In this document: in pieces, positions 11,167-20,397 of the stretch
Layout of the letters: each line of letters begins with the position of its first letter
Position numbering within the stretch: the stretch's first letter is position 1
Translations under genes and position numbers: made by a program
The notes under the pieces: generated by a model
The model's input: the letters and a program-made list of their open reading frames with translations, nothing else
What the model was told of the DNA's origin: nothing
The model's database searches: none
DNA from: Solidesulfovibrio sp.
GTDB lineage: Bacteria; Desulfobacterota; Desulfovibrionia; Desulfovibrionales; Desulfovibrionaceae
Direction of reading: 5' to 3'
DNA length: 42,515 nt
Assembly (NCBI RefSeq): GCF_029978005.1
Contig: NZ_JARKOZ010000145.1
Coordinates: 1 to 42,515 of the forward strand

Positions 11167-11258
11167 CTGATCCACGTCGGGAGAGGGGTGCCGGCGCGGA
11201 CCAAATGCGGTCGAGCCGGGGACGCGATCGGCGGTCGGCCTCCGGCTGACGGGCGTGG

Positions 11259-11507
11259 CTAGTCTTCCACCTTGCCGATGGTAGTCACGCAGCAGATCTT
11301 GTCCCAGGCGTAGTAGGTGTTGCGCGTCTCTTCGCCGACCTTGACGGTGACGCGCACGAATTCGTCGCCGAGAAACAAGGTGGCCCCTTCGAAGACGTTC
11401 CCGTCGTTGACCTGTATTTTCACGCCCTTGCGCAGTTTGCGCGACAGGGTGCCATGCACCGGGGACGAGGCGTATTCAAAGACTTTTTCCAGGGTCTGCT
11501 TTTCCAT
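11259..11507 (-). CDS. Small hypothetical protein (82 aa), possibly LSm-like fold
   Basis: An 82-residue protein starting MEKQTLEKVFEY with AAAGAGGAG just upstream; a longer frame to 11585 is rejected. An N-terminal helix is followed by about five predicted beta strands in a pattern reminiscent of Sm/LSm or other small barrels: KGVKIQVNDGNVFEGATLFL, then EFVRVTV, then NTYYAWDKICCVTTIG. The CC pair near the C-terminus is unusual. It stands alone with its own terminator (11130-11166) and an AT-rich leader, so it is an independently expressed gene. I do not recognise a family; the fold is a guess. Confidence 0.72.
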   Translation of the reverse strand: MEKQTLEKVFEYASSPVHGTLSRKLRKGVKIQVNDGNVFEGATLFLGDEFVRVTVKVGEETRNTYYAWDKICCVTTIGKVED

Positions 11508-11779
11508 GCTGGCTCCTCTTTCACAAAATGGGTAAAATTCGACACCGGTACCACTTAACGCTTCTGGGGCAAAAAGCAACGACAAAAATAATGCCTCGAA
11601 GAGATGGAATTATTGTAATGTTAAAAATTAATAATTACATGTAGTTGAATCAGTGCTTTTGCCGCATTGAAAACAAGGGCGAAACGTGATTTCGGGGCGG
11701 TGCGCATCGGCCGTCGCGGTGGCGAGGCAACGCCAATTGTGTAAGGAGGGTAGAGGCAGCGCAGGCAGACGGGCCGCAG
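11508..11779. other. AT-rich intergenic region
   Basis: This 272-nt gap contains an unusually AT-rich stretch (about 11580-11645) in an otherwise GC-rich window. It probably carries the leftward promoter of the 82-residue gene, but I cannot place -35/-10 boxes with confidence. No coding frame with a ribosome site and no strong hairpin was seen. Confidence 0.5.
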
Positions 11780-12592
11780 TCAGACCTTGACCGGGGCGTC
11801 GTCGGCGCCCAAGGCGGCGGCCAGGGCCCGAAAGAAGGGCTCCCGGGCCTGCCGCTCGCGCCAGGGCGTGTGGCCGCAGCGCGGCAGCACGAGGCAGCGC
11901 AGTCCCGGCAGGCCGGACAGGGGCTCGCGCACGCCGGCCACGGGATGGGGATCGTGGTCGCCGTGCAAGACGATGACAGGGCAGCGCAGGGAGCGCGCCC
12001 GGCGCAGGAGTTCGCCGCTGCGGCGCAGGGCCGCGGCCTCGGGCCAGACGGCGGCGAAGATCGCGGCCTGGGCGTTTGTGGGCGGCATGGCGTCCGCGTT
12101 CTCGTCGCCCGGGGGCAGGGGATCGTAGGCGTCCGCCCGGGCGAAAAGTGCGCCGAGCCTGGCCAGGCCGGCGTCGTCCAGGGCTTCGGCGCGGGCGAGC
12201 AGCCCATGGGCTTCCAGGCGCTCCCCGGCAGGAAGGCGGTCCAGGCGGGTTTGCGTCATGCCTGCGGCGTAGCGTTCTTCGAAGGGGCCGCTCCCGACCA
12301 GGACCAGCCTGTTCACCAGATCGGGATGGCGCGCCGCAGTAAGCACGGCCAGCCAGGCTCCCCAGGAGTGGCCCACGCAGGCTACCGGCGGGGAGGCGGC
12401 CCGGCGCAGGCAGTCGGCCAGCTCCGCGATCTGGCCTTCCACCGAAAGGGCGGTCTGCAGCGGCTCCAGCACGCCGCCGCGCCTCGAGAGGACCCGGGCC
12501 ACGGGGGCCATTTCGCCGGCGGCTCCGGGACCGCCGTGCACGACCGCGATCCGGTACGGGGCGGCGCCGTGTCGCCTGTGGCTATATCCCAT
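11780..12592 (-). CDS. Alpha/beta-fold hydrolase
   Basis: A 270-residue alpha/beta hydrolase. The oxyanion-hole motif HGGPG is at 19-23, the nucleophile elbow GHSWG at 74-78 (S76), the acid D214 in HGDHDPH and the catalytic H241 in CGHTPW, so the triad is complete. A cap region lies about 120-190. HGGPG is typical of proline iminopeptidase-like and related esterases; substrate unknown. No signal peptide. The ATG at 12592 has no Shine-Dalgarno; the upstream DNA is AT-rich with a possible -35 (TTGACT, minus strand, 12623-12618), so the transcript may be nearly leaderless. No later plausible start precedes HGGPG. Confidence 0.85.
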   Translation of the reverse strand: MGYSHRRHGAAPYRIAVVHGGPGAAGEMAPVARVLSRRGGVLEPLQTALSVEGQIAELADCLRRAASPPVACVGHSWGAWLAVLTAARHPDLVNRLVLVGSGPFEERYAAGMTQTRLDRLPAGERLEAHGLLARAEALDDAGLARLGALFARADAYDPLPPGDENADAMPPTNAQAAIFAAVWPEAAALRRSGELLRRARSLRCPVIVLHGDHDPHPVAGVREPLSGLPGLRCLVLPRCGHTPWRERQAREPFFRALAAALGADDAPVKV

Positions 12593-12695
12593 TAAAATAA
12601 TTATTAAAACATGGTAAAGTCAAAAAAGCATGCACATTTCCGAGGACGCGACTCCGGGTTTCCCGCGAGCCGGTCCGCCATGGCGATGGCCGGCC

Positions 12696-12725
12696 CCGAT
12701 CCGGCGGCCGCAGCCGCCGGATCGG
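12696..12725 (-). terminator. Strong hairpin downstream of universal stress gene
   Basis: CCGATCCGGCGGC (12696-12708) and its exact complement (12713-12725) form a perfect 13-bp stem with a 4-nt CGCA loop, 12 nt after the uspA-type stop. No T-run follows, so it may end or protect the transcript rather than be a textbook intrinsic terminator. Confidence 0.55.
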
Positions 12726-12737
12726 CCAGGGGCGGGG

Positions 12738-13190
12738 CTATTCGTCCTTGCCTTCCGGGCGCATGGACAGCACCGGGGCCTTGGCGGTCTTGATGACCTT
12801 CTCGGCCACGGAGCCGAACAGGATCTTGTCGATGCCCTTGCGGCCGTGGGTGCCGAGCACGATGAGGTCCGCCCCCACCTCCTCGGCCACGCTCACGATC
12901 TCCTCGGCCGCGTAGCCCGAGACCACCCGGCTTTCCACAGGCACGCCCGGGAAGTATTCCTTGATGAACGATTCCATGGTGTCCGTGGCGCCGCTGACGA
13001 TGCCGGTCACGAAATCGTCGATGTAGCTGGCCTGGACGTGGAACTCCACATACTGGGTCAGGGACGGGGCCACGTACAGGGCCACGATCCGCGCGCCGCA
13101 CAGCTCGGCCAGGGTTCTGGCGTAATCGGCCACCTTGGGGCTGACTTCGGAGAAATCCAGGGCGCACACGATGGTCTTGATCTGGACCAT
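12738..13190 (-). CDS. Universal stress protein (UspA family)
   Basis: A 150-residue single-domain universal stress protein, cytoplasmic and normally dimeric. The fold is marked by VCALDFSE at 8-15 and the ATP-binding motif GTHGRKGIDKILFGSVAEKV, which fits the G-x2-G-x9-G-(S/T) pattern of ATP-binding members. Length is normal. GAGGAG lies upstream of the ATG at 13190. It is flanked by a leftward acyltransferase gene and a strong downstream hairpin and appears to be a single-gene unit. The physiological role (stress or starvation survival) is inferred from the family. Confidence 0.92.
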   Translation of the reverse strand: MVQIKTIVCALDFSEVSPKVADYARTLAELCGARIVALYVAPSLTQYVEFHVQASYIDDFVTGIVSGATDTMESFIKEYFPGVPVESRVVSGYAAEEIVSVAEEVGADLIVLGTHGRKGIDKILFGSVAEKVIKTAKAPVLSMRPEGKDE

Positions 13191-13283
13191 GACCTTAGCT
13201 CCTCGATGGGGTTGCGGGATGTCGACCCGGACACCCTAGCACGCGCCCGCGGGAAGCGGAAGATGCTTTTTCATGGCGGCCTG

Positions 13284-14357
13284 TTAGCGGCCGCGCAGCA
13301 CGCGCTTTTGCCGGTAGCGCTCGATGGGGTCGGCCACCAGCCGGTTGAGCGCCAGGCAAAAGAGGATGGTGGCGGCCAGGGCGACCACGGGCAGGTGCTT
13401 TTTGCCCAGGAAGTACTCGGCCACCATGATGACGGTCCAGTGGGAGATGTAGATGGGGTAGGACAGCTCGCCCAGCGCCCGGTCGAAACGCATCTTCTTC
13501 GTGAGCAGGAAAAGAAACGGGATGCAGGCCATGGTGGCGGCGTAGAGGTAGAACTCCTTGCCCTTGGCCCCGGGCAGGCACTGGTAGCCGACGATGCCGG
13601 CCAGGTAGAGCGCGGCCACGGCCCACTGCGTGCGCCGGGGGACGCGGACGGCCCGCAGCCGGGCGTAGAGCCGGTAGGACAGGATGCCGCACAGGAAAAA
13701 GCCGCATTCGACCGGAAAGAAGCGCTGCTTCCAGGGGTCGAAGGGGAAGTCCTCGATGTAGACGAAGGACCGCAGCAGCAGGCTCGCGGCGACGCAGCCG
13801 ACCAGAAAAGCGTTGGAGCGGCGCACGAGCCACGGCGCGAGCAGGTAGAAGACCAGCTCCAGGGAGATGGTCCAGGCCTGCGGAATGAGCAGGAAGAACC
13901 AGGCCGGCGTGGCCCGGTGCAGGGCGTCCCAGGCGAAGGACAGGGTTCCGGTCGCTGGGTCGAGGTGGGTGAAGAAAAGGACGTCCTGGCCGAGGATGGT
14001 CAGGTTGGCCCCGGCCAATAGCGCCGCCGTGCCCGGGGAGAGCGCCGGCAGCCAGGTCTGCCAGGGGCCGAGCAAAAGCGCCGTGTGCAGGCCGAACTTG
14101 AAGGCCAGGGACACGGCCAGGGAGAGGAAGAGCACCACCCAGTAGACCGGAAAGAGGCGCAGGAAGCGGTTGGTGTAGAAAAGCCGGCACCGTCCCGGTC
14201 CGGTGTACTTCTCGGACAGGATGAGGGCCATGTAGAAGCCCGAGATGATGAAGAAGACCTTGATCGCCATGTAGGCGTCGGTGAAGACGAGGCCGAAAAG
14301 GGGGCCGGTGTGGTTGATGACCACGGTCACGGCCAGAAGGAAGCGTACAAGACCCAT
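13284..14357 (-). CDS. Acyltransferase 3 family integral membrane protein
   Basis: A 357-residue polytopic protein of the acyltransferase_3 (OafA/NodX-like) family, with about ten hydrophobic helices and the conserved N-terminal VVINHTGPLFG motif whose His (about residue 15) is the proposed catalytic base. These enzymes transfer acetyl or other acyl groups to sugars or exported polysaccharides. The acceptor cannot be told from sequence; a surface glycan is likely. The ATG at 14357 has only a poor ribosome site and lies 16 nt after a very strong hairpin, so translation may be low or structured. It is separated from cimA by 55 nt. Confidence 0.88.
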   Translation of the reverse strand: MGLVRFLLAVTVVINHTGPLFGLVFTDAYMAIKVFFIISGFYMALILSEKYTGPGRCRLFYTNRFLRLFPVYWVVLFLSLAVSLAFKFGLHTALLLGPWQTWLPALSPGTAALLAGANLTILGQDVLFFTHLDPATGTLSFAWDALHRATPAWFFLLIPQAWTISLELVFYLLAPWLVRRSNAFLVGCVAASLLLRSFVYIEDFPFDPWKQRFFPVECGFFLCGILSYRLYARLRAVRVPRRTQWAVAALYLAGIVGYQCLPGAKGKEFYLYAATMACIPFLFLLTKKMRFDRALGELSYPIYISHWTVIMVAEYFLGKKHLPVVALAATILFCLALNRLVADPIERYRQKRVLRGR

Positions 14358-14373
14358 AACGTCATGCCTCGGC

Positions 14374-14407
14374 CGGGGCCGGACCGCGTCGGGGCGGTCC
14401 GGCCCCG
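14374..14407 (-). terminator. Strong hairpin between cimA and the acyltransferase gene
   Basis: A perfect 14-bp stem (14374-14387 with 14394-14407, loop GTCGGG) begins 5 nt after the cimA stop. No T-run follows on the minus strand. It may terminate cimA or act as an intercistronic processing structure. Confidence 0.55.
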
Positions 14408-14412
14408 CCGCG

Positions 14413-16041
<1,629 letters not shown>

Positions 16042-16163
16042 GGTGTGTCCTGAAGCGCCGCCGGCCGCCCCGACGGGGGGAAGGCCGGGGCCGGGTTGCC
16101 CGCGCCGGGGCCGAATGTTCCGGCACGGCGCGGGCCAAGGTTGTCCGGGAGCTTAAGTCCCGG

Positions 16164-17399
16164 TTAGGAGCAGGCTTTGGACGGCGCTTCGGACAGGCCG
16201 AAGGCGTCGTGGAGCGTGCGCACCGCCAGTTCGAGATACTTCTCCTCGATGAGGCAGGTAATCTTGATCTCGGAGGTGGCGATCATGAGGATGTTGATGT
16301 TCTCTTTTTTGAGCAGCGTGAACATGGTCGAGGCCACGCCCGAGTGGCTGCGCATGCCGACGCCGATGACCGAGACCTTGCACACGTGCACGTCGTGCTG
16401 GATGTCCTCGGCCCCGATGTCCGGCTGGAGTTTCTCCAGGATGGCCAGGGTCTGGGGCAGGTTGGCCCGGGAGATGGTGAAGGTCATGTCCGTGCGGCCG
16501 TCGCGACCGGTGTTCTGGATGATCATGTCCACCAGGATGCCGGCTTCGGCGATGGGCGAGAAGATGGCGGCGGCCACCCCGGGGCGGTCCATGACGTTCC
16601 TGACCGTGATGCGGCACTGGTCCTTGTCGTAGGCGATTCCCGAAACCAGGACGTCTTCCATATCCGTATCCTCCGAAGTGACCAGCGTGCCCGGATCGTC
16701 GCTGAAGGTCGAGCGGACCCTGACCGGGACGTTGAATTTCTTGGCGAACTCCACCGAACGGATCTGCAGGACCTTGGCTCCCTGGCTGGAGAGTTCGAGC
16801 ATCTCGTCGTAGGTGATGCGGTCGAGCTTGCGCGCGGTGCGGCACAGGTTGGGGTCGGTGGTGTAGACGCCGTTGACGTCCGTGTAGATCTCGCAGACCT
16901 CGGCTTCGAGGGCGGCGGCCAGGGCCACGCCCGTGGTGTCGGAGCCGCCCCGGCCCAGGGTCGTCACGCGGCCGTGGCAGTCCACACCCTGGAAGCCGGC
17001 CACCACCAGCAGGTCGAAATCCGCCAGCATGGCCTTGATCCGCGGCGCGTCGATCTCCATGATCCGGGCCCGGGTGAAGTTGGAGTTGGTGGTGATGGGG
17101 ATCTGGTGGCCGAGAAGCGACCGGGCGCGCAGGCCCGCGTCCTTGGCCAGCATGGTGAAAAGGGCGACCGAAACCTGTTCGCCCGTGGTGACCAGGACGT
17201 CGAGCTCGGCCGCATCGGGGTCGGCGGAAAATTCCCTGGCCTGGGCCAGGAGCCGGTTGGTCTCGCCGGACATGGCCGAAAGGGCCACCACCATCTTGTA
17301 GCCCAGGGCATGGGACTTCTTGACGCGGTCGAGGACCAGGCGCATGCGCTCGAGGCCCTTGACCGACGTGCCGCCGTATTTCTGCACCATTATTCGCAT
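16164..17399 (-). CDS. lysC: Aspartate kinase
   Basis: A 411-residue cytoplasmic enzyme phosphorylating aspartate, the first step to lysine, methionine, threonine and isoleucine. The N-terminal amino-acid kinase domain has KYGGTSV at 7-13 and GRGGSDTT for nucleotide/aspartate binding. Two C-terminal ACT domains (about 265-405; SVIGVGMRSHSGVA in the second) mediate lysine/threonine feedback. Length matches the monofunctional class, without a homoserine dehydrogenase fusion. TGGAGGA precedes the ATG. Same strand as cimA (122 nt gap) and tsaE (46 nt gap); cimA and lysC both feed branched/aspartate-family amino acids, so cotranscription is plausible. Confidence 0.94.
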   Translation of the reverse strand: MRIMVQKYGGTSVKGLERMRLVLDRVKKSHALGYKMVVALSAMSGETNRLLAQAREFSADPDAAELDVLVTTGEQVSVALFTMLAKDAGLRARSLLGHQIPITTNSNFTRARIMEIDAPRIKAMLADFDLLVVAGFQGVDCHGRVTTLGRGGSDTTGVALAAALEAEVCEIYTDVNGVYTTDPNLCRTARKLDRITYDEMLELSSQGAKVLQIRSVEFAKKFNVPVRVRSTFSDDPGTLVTSEDTDMEDVLVSGIAYDKDQCRITVRNVMDRPGVAAAIFSPIAEAGILVDMIIQNTGRDGRTDMTFTISRANLPQTLAILEKLQPDIGAEDIQHDVHVCKVSVIGVGMRSHSGVASTMFTLLKKENINILMIATSEIKITCLIEEKYLELAVRTLHDAFGLSEAPSKACS

Positions 17400-17445
17400 G
17401 GCTTCCTCCAGATAAGGGGGCGGGGTCGCCTGGCCCGGCCCGCCG

Positions 17446-17961
17446 TCACGATCCGCAATCCGGCATGGCGCGCGTCCGCTGGGCGAGGGCGGCCAGGGCC
17501 AGCCGGCCCCGTTCGCCCGCGGCCGTCAGCCGGCAGCGCCGGCCGGCCTCGGCCGGCAGCCAGTCGATCTCCAGGCGGTCGGCGGGCATGGCCAGGAGGG
17601 GGAGATATTCGGCCCACTCCACGATCACGAGGGCATCGTCGGCCGCCCCGGACTCCAGCTGCTCCTCGACGCAGGGATCGCCGCCCGGGATCCGGTACAG
17701 GTCCACGTGGCGGATCTCCGGCCGGGTGGGGTAGACGTTGACGATGTTGAAGCTGGGGCTGGCGACCTCGGCGTCGTCGCCGCCGGGAAGCGCCCCGGCC
17801 AGTCCCCGGACCAGCGTGGTTTTGCCCGAACCGAGGCCGCCGCGCAAGAGCAGCGCTACACGCGTTTGGGGCGCGATCGCGACCGCCGCCAGGGCGCGGC
17901 CCAGGGCCAGGGTGGACGCCTCGTCCGGAAGCGTCAGGAAAAGGGGTTGGCTCGGGTCCAT
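17446..17961 (-). CDS. tsaE: tRNA threonylcarbamoyladenosine biosynthesis ATPase TsaE
   Basis: A 171-residue P-loop ATPase that, with TsaB and TsaD, installs the t6A37 modification on ANN-decoding tRNAs. Walker A is GGLGSGKTT at 41-49; SPSF and VDLYRI are the conserved TsaE signatures, and VEWAEYLPL near 115 is the Walker B-like region. Length is typical, with a short alanine/arginine-rich C-terminus. The start lies 9 nt after the stop of the CBS gene, without a clear Shine-Dalgarno, suggesting coupling. Partners TsaB/TsaD are not in the window. Confidence 0.9.
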   Translation of the reverse strand: MDPSQPLFLTLPDEASTLALGRALAAVAIAPQTRVALLLRGGLGSGKTTLVRGLAGALPGGDDAEVASPSFNIVNVYPTRPEIRHVDLYRIPGGDPCVEEQLESGAADDALVIVEWAEYLPLLAMPADRLEIDWLPAEAGRRCRLTAAGERGRLALAALAQRTRAMPDCGS

Positions 17962-17970
17962 CGGGCCGGG

Positions 17971-18426
17971 CTATTGCTTCTCCACGAGGGTGCCCAGGAT
18001 GTCCCGCATGCCGATGATGCCGACCACCTTGCCGGCCTCGACCACGGGAACGGTGTGGAAGCCCTTGTCGGTCATGAGCGAGGCCACCTCGTCGATGCCG
18101 GTCTCCGGCGAAACCACCGTGGGGTGCCGGGTCATGGCGTGGGCGGCGGTCAGGGCCGACATCTTCTCCACCTCCCGGTCCAGGTCCTTCATGGAACCCA
18201 GGGGGATGAAGCCGTCCAGGAGGGAGAAGACCGAGGGCAGGGACAGCTTTTTTTGCTGGGCCACCAGATCGGCCTGGCACAGGATGCCGGTGAGCGCGCC
18301 GGAAGCGTCCACCACCGGAACGCCGTTGTAGCCCTGGTCGAAGAGCAGCTTGGCCGCGACGCTTATTTCCGTATCTTCGGTGATGGTGACGACGCCGGTG
18401 GTCATCACGTCCTTGGCTTTGAGCAT
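17971..18426 (-). CDS. Tandem CBS-domain protein
   Basis: A 151-residue protein consisting of two CBS motifs (about 5-60 and 92-147) forming one Bateman module with nothing else attached. Bateman modules bind adenosine nucleotides or other ligands and regulate partners. VMTTGVVTI starts the first repeat and MTRHPTVVSP the second. The start is the ATG at 18426 just after the nnrD stop (2 nt gap), with GGAG upstream; the longer frame to 18531 overlaps nnrD and is rejected. The nnrD-CBS-tsaE order with tiny gaps looks like an operon. Specific ligand or client unknown. Confidence 0.88.
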   Translation of the reverse strand: MLKAKDVMTTGVVTITEDTEISVAAKLLFDQGYNGVPVVDASGALTGILCQADLVAQQKKLSLPSVFSLLDGFIPLGSMKDLDREVEKMSALTAAHAMTRHPTVVSPETGIDEVASLMTDKGFHTVPVVEAGKVVGIIGMRDILGTLVEKQ

Positions 18427-18428
18427 GG

Positions 18429-19985
18429 TCACTCCGTGATCGCCCGGGGCAGCATGTCGGCGATTTCCGACGCCAGATTGCCCCGTCTGGGGTAGGCGGC
18501 GGCAAGTCGTTCGCCGCCGAGCCCATGCCAATACACCGCAAGGCAGGCGGCAAGCAAGGGGGTATGGGGGCCGGCCAAAAGCGCGGCGGCGAGGCCCGAA
18601 AGCACGTCGCCGGAGCCTCCCACAGCCAGGTTGGGGGCGATGATCGGCGAAACGGCCGCCGTGCCGTCCGGCGCGGCCACCACCGTGGCCGGGCCCTTGA
18701 GCACGGCCACGCAGCCGTATTTCGCGGCCAGCTCCCGGGCGCTGGCCAGCCTGTCGGCCTCGATCCCGGGAACGTCGCGGCCGAGCAGCCGGGACGCCTC
18801 GCCTGGATGGGGCGTGATCACCGTTTCGGGCGGCAGCTTGGCGGCCAAGGCCGGCCGTCCGGCCAGGAAATACAGGCCGTCGGCGTCTAGCACCAGCCGG
18901 CAGGGCAGGGGGAGCAGGGCATCCAAAAACGCCCCGGTCTCCTCGTGGCGGCCAAGGCCCGGTCCCAGGGCCACGACGTTGGCCCCCCGGCAGAACTCCC
19001 GCACGGCCTCGGCCTCGGCCGGTGTGAAATGGCCGCCCGCGCCCATGGGCATGGTCATGACGTCCGGAAAGCCGGCCTTGAGCGCCACTTCGGCCGCGCC
19101 GGGACAGGCCACGCTCACCAGCCCCGCGCCGCTTCGAAGCGCCCCCAGCGCGGCCAGAAGCGGCGCGCCGGTCAGCCCCCGGCTGCCGCCGACCACCACC
19201 ACCCGGCCGGCGCTGCCCTTGTGCAGCACCGGCGACACCGGACCGAGCGCCTCCACGATGCCCGGGGCGATGCGAAACGCCCGGCAGGGATGGCGCTCCT
19301 TGACCACGGGCGGGATGCCGATCTCGCGCACCAGCAGCTTGCCCACGTACGGCGCGGCCTCGGCCGTGACGAGCCCGGTCTTGGCCGCCTCGAAGGCGAC
19401 CGTCGCCCGCGCCCGCACGGCCACGGGCGACGGCCGGCCCGTCTCGCCGGAAAGGCCCGAGGGAATGTCCAGGGCGAAGACGTAGGCCCGGTCGGCCAGG
19501 GCGTCGACCGCCTCGACCACCCGGGCGAATTCCGGCCGCAGTTCCCCGGAAAAGCCCGTGCCGAGCAGGCCGTCAACAATGACGTCCGGGACGTCGCGCC
19601 AATCCACCTTGGCCAGCGGCAGCATGGGCAGGCCCAGTTTCGCCGCCAGCCTGGCGTTGTAGCCGGCCGCGCCCTTGTACCGCCCGCGCGGCCGCGCCAG
19701 CGCGATGCGTACCTTCGCGCCGCGACCGGCCAGATGCCGGGCCAGGGCCACGGCGTCGCCGCCGTTGTTGCCCGGACCGGCCAGCAGCAGCACCGATTTG
19801 TCGGAAACGTCGCCGATTTCGCCGAGCAGCGCATGCATGGCCTCGCGGCTGGCGTTCTCCATCAAGGCCAGGAACGACATGCCGCACTCGGCCACGCTGG
19901 CCGCGTCCCAGGCGGCTATTTCGGCCGGGGTAGGGAGTGGGTCGAAGTAGAGGGGATGGTGAGGATGGGGAGGGGAGAAAGACAT
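18429..19985 (-). CDS. nnrD: Bifunctional NAD(P)HX epimerase / ADP-dependent dehydratase
   Basis: A 518-residue repair enzyme restoring NAD(P)H from its hydrated form. The N-terminal YjeF_N epimerase half (about 15-225) has LLLAGPGNNGGDAVALARHL and DGLLGTGFSG; the C-terminal ribokinase-like dehydratase half (about 235-510) has VVVGGSRGLTGAP, HPGEASRLLG and AVGGSGDVLSG with the catalytic Asp. Both halves look intact. The ATG at 19985 lies 11 nt after a GGAGG that belongs to a dispersed repeat (19989-20044), so the repeat supplies the translation signal. Followed closely by the CBS-pair gene and tsaE, a common nnrD-tsaE association. Confidence 0.92.
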   Translation of the reverse strand: MSFSPPHPHHPLYFDPLPTPAEIAAWDAASVAECGMSFLALMENASREAMHALLGEIGDVSDKSVLLLAGPGNNGGDAVALARHLAGRGAKVRIALARPRGRYKGAAGYNARLAAKLGLPMLPLAKVDWRDVPDVIVDGLLGTGFSGELRPEFARVVEAVDALADRAYVFALDIPSGLSGETGRPSPVAVRARATVAFEAAKTGLVTAEAAPYVGKLLVREIGIPPVVKERHPCRAFRIAPGIVEALGPVSPVLHKGSAGRVVVVGGSRGLTGAPLLAALGALRSGAGLVSVACPGAAEVALKAGFPDVMTMPMGAGGHFTPAEAEAVREFCRGANVVALGPGLGRHEETGAFLDALLPLPCRLVLDADGLYFLAGRPALAAKLPPETVITPHPGEASRLLGRDVPGIEADRLASARELAAKYGCVAVLKGPATVVAAPDGTAAVSPIIAPNLAVGGSGDVLSGLAAALLAGPHTPLLAACLAVYWHGLGGERLAAAYPRRGNLASEIADMLPRAITE

Positions 19986-19988
19986 GAT

Positions 19989-20044
19989 AAGATGCCTCCG
20001 GCGGCCGGGGGGAATGATTCCCCCCGGACCCCCTCGACGGGGGG
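19989..20044 (+). repeat. Dispersed palindromic repeat, copy 1
   Basis: The unit reads a GATGCCTCCGGCGGCC side, a 23-bp perfect palindrome centred at 20016 (arms 20005-20015 and 20017-20027), then GACCCCCTCGACGGGG. Copy 2 at 20341-20397 is the same unit inverted, and a diverged copy 3 lies at 31403-31458. The GGAGG of the GCCGCCGGAGGC side serves as ribosome site of nnrD. Confidence 0.8.
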
Positions 20045-20095
20045 CGGATGAGGGTAAGCGGGTGGGGAGGTGTTCCTGTTGGCGGTTGTCCGTCG

Positions 20096-20164
20096 GTGAG
20101 GCCGGAATTTTCCCGGCGATGCCGTCGCTTCGCTCCAGGCTCGCCGTAAAAATTCCGGCCTCAC
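20096..20164. repeat. Long imperfect hairpin
   Basis: GTGAGGCCGGAATTTT (20096-20111) is exactly complementary to 20149-20164, and inner GGCGA (20115-20119) pairs with TCGCC (20141-20145). A transcript would fold into a 69-nt stem-loop with an internal bulge. No known RNA family recognised. Confidence 0.65.
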
Positions 20165-20340
20165 GGGGCCGTCGCCCCTCCGGGGCGAAGTTTAAAGGAA
20201 TTTTACTTTGAAAACCTCTTCAAGACAAATACTTAAAGAAAGTTATCCAAGTTCTTGAAATGCGGCGCTTCGCCGCTGGCCCCCGACCACATGCCCCGAC
20301 GCTCCGCACGACGACTGTCAGCCCCGCCCGCTTGCCGTTT

Positions 20341-20397
20341 CCCCGTCGAGGGGGTCCGGGGGGCATCATGCCCCCTGGCCGCCGGAGGCATCTTCCC
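20341..20397 (-). repeat. Dispersed palindromic repeat, copy 2 (overlaps acpS end)
   Basis: Inverted relative to copy 1: CCCCGTCGAGGGGGTCC, a near-perfect 23-bp palindrome (20356-20378, one G-T mismatch pair), then GCCGCCGGAGGCATCTT. The stop codon and last eight residues of AcpS lie in this copy. Confidence 0.8.

Larger units (their letters stand above)
19986..20365. other. Repeat-rich intergenic mosaic between acpS and nnrD
   Basis: This 380-nt gap holds no credible gene. It holds two inverted copies of a dispersed palindromic repeat at its ends, a long hairpin (20096-20164), two short perfect hairpins (TCGCCCC at 20172-20178 with GGGGCGA at 20182-20188; GCGGCG at 20262-20267 with CGCCGC at 20271-20276) and a short AT-rich spacer around 20190-20260. 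Confidence 0.7.

Noticed and set aside
12630-14021. 463-codon plus-strand frame
   Set aside because: Antisense to the universal stress and acyltransferase genes; no motif.
19986-20365. CRISPR-like array
   Set aside because: Repeats are palindromic, few, inverted relative to each other and not regularly spaced; no cas genes.
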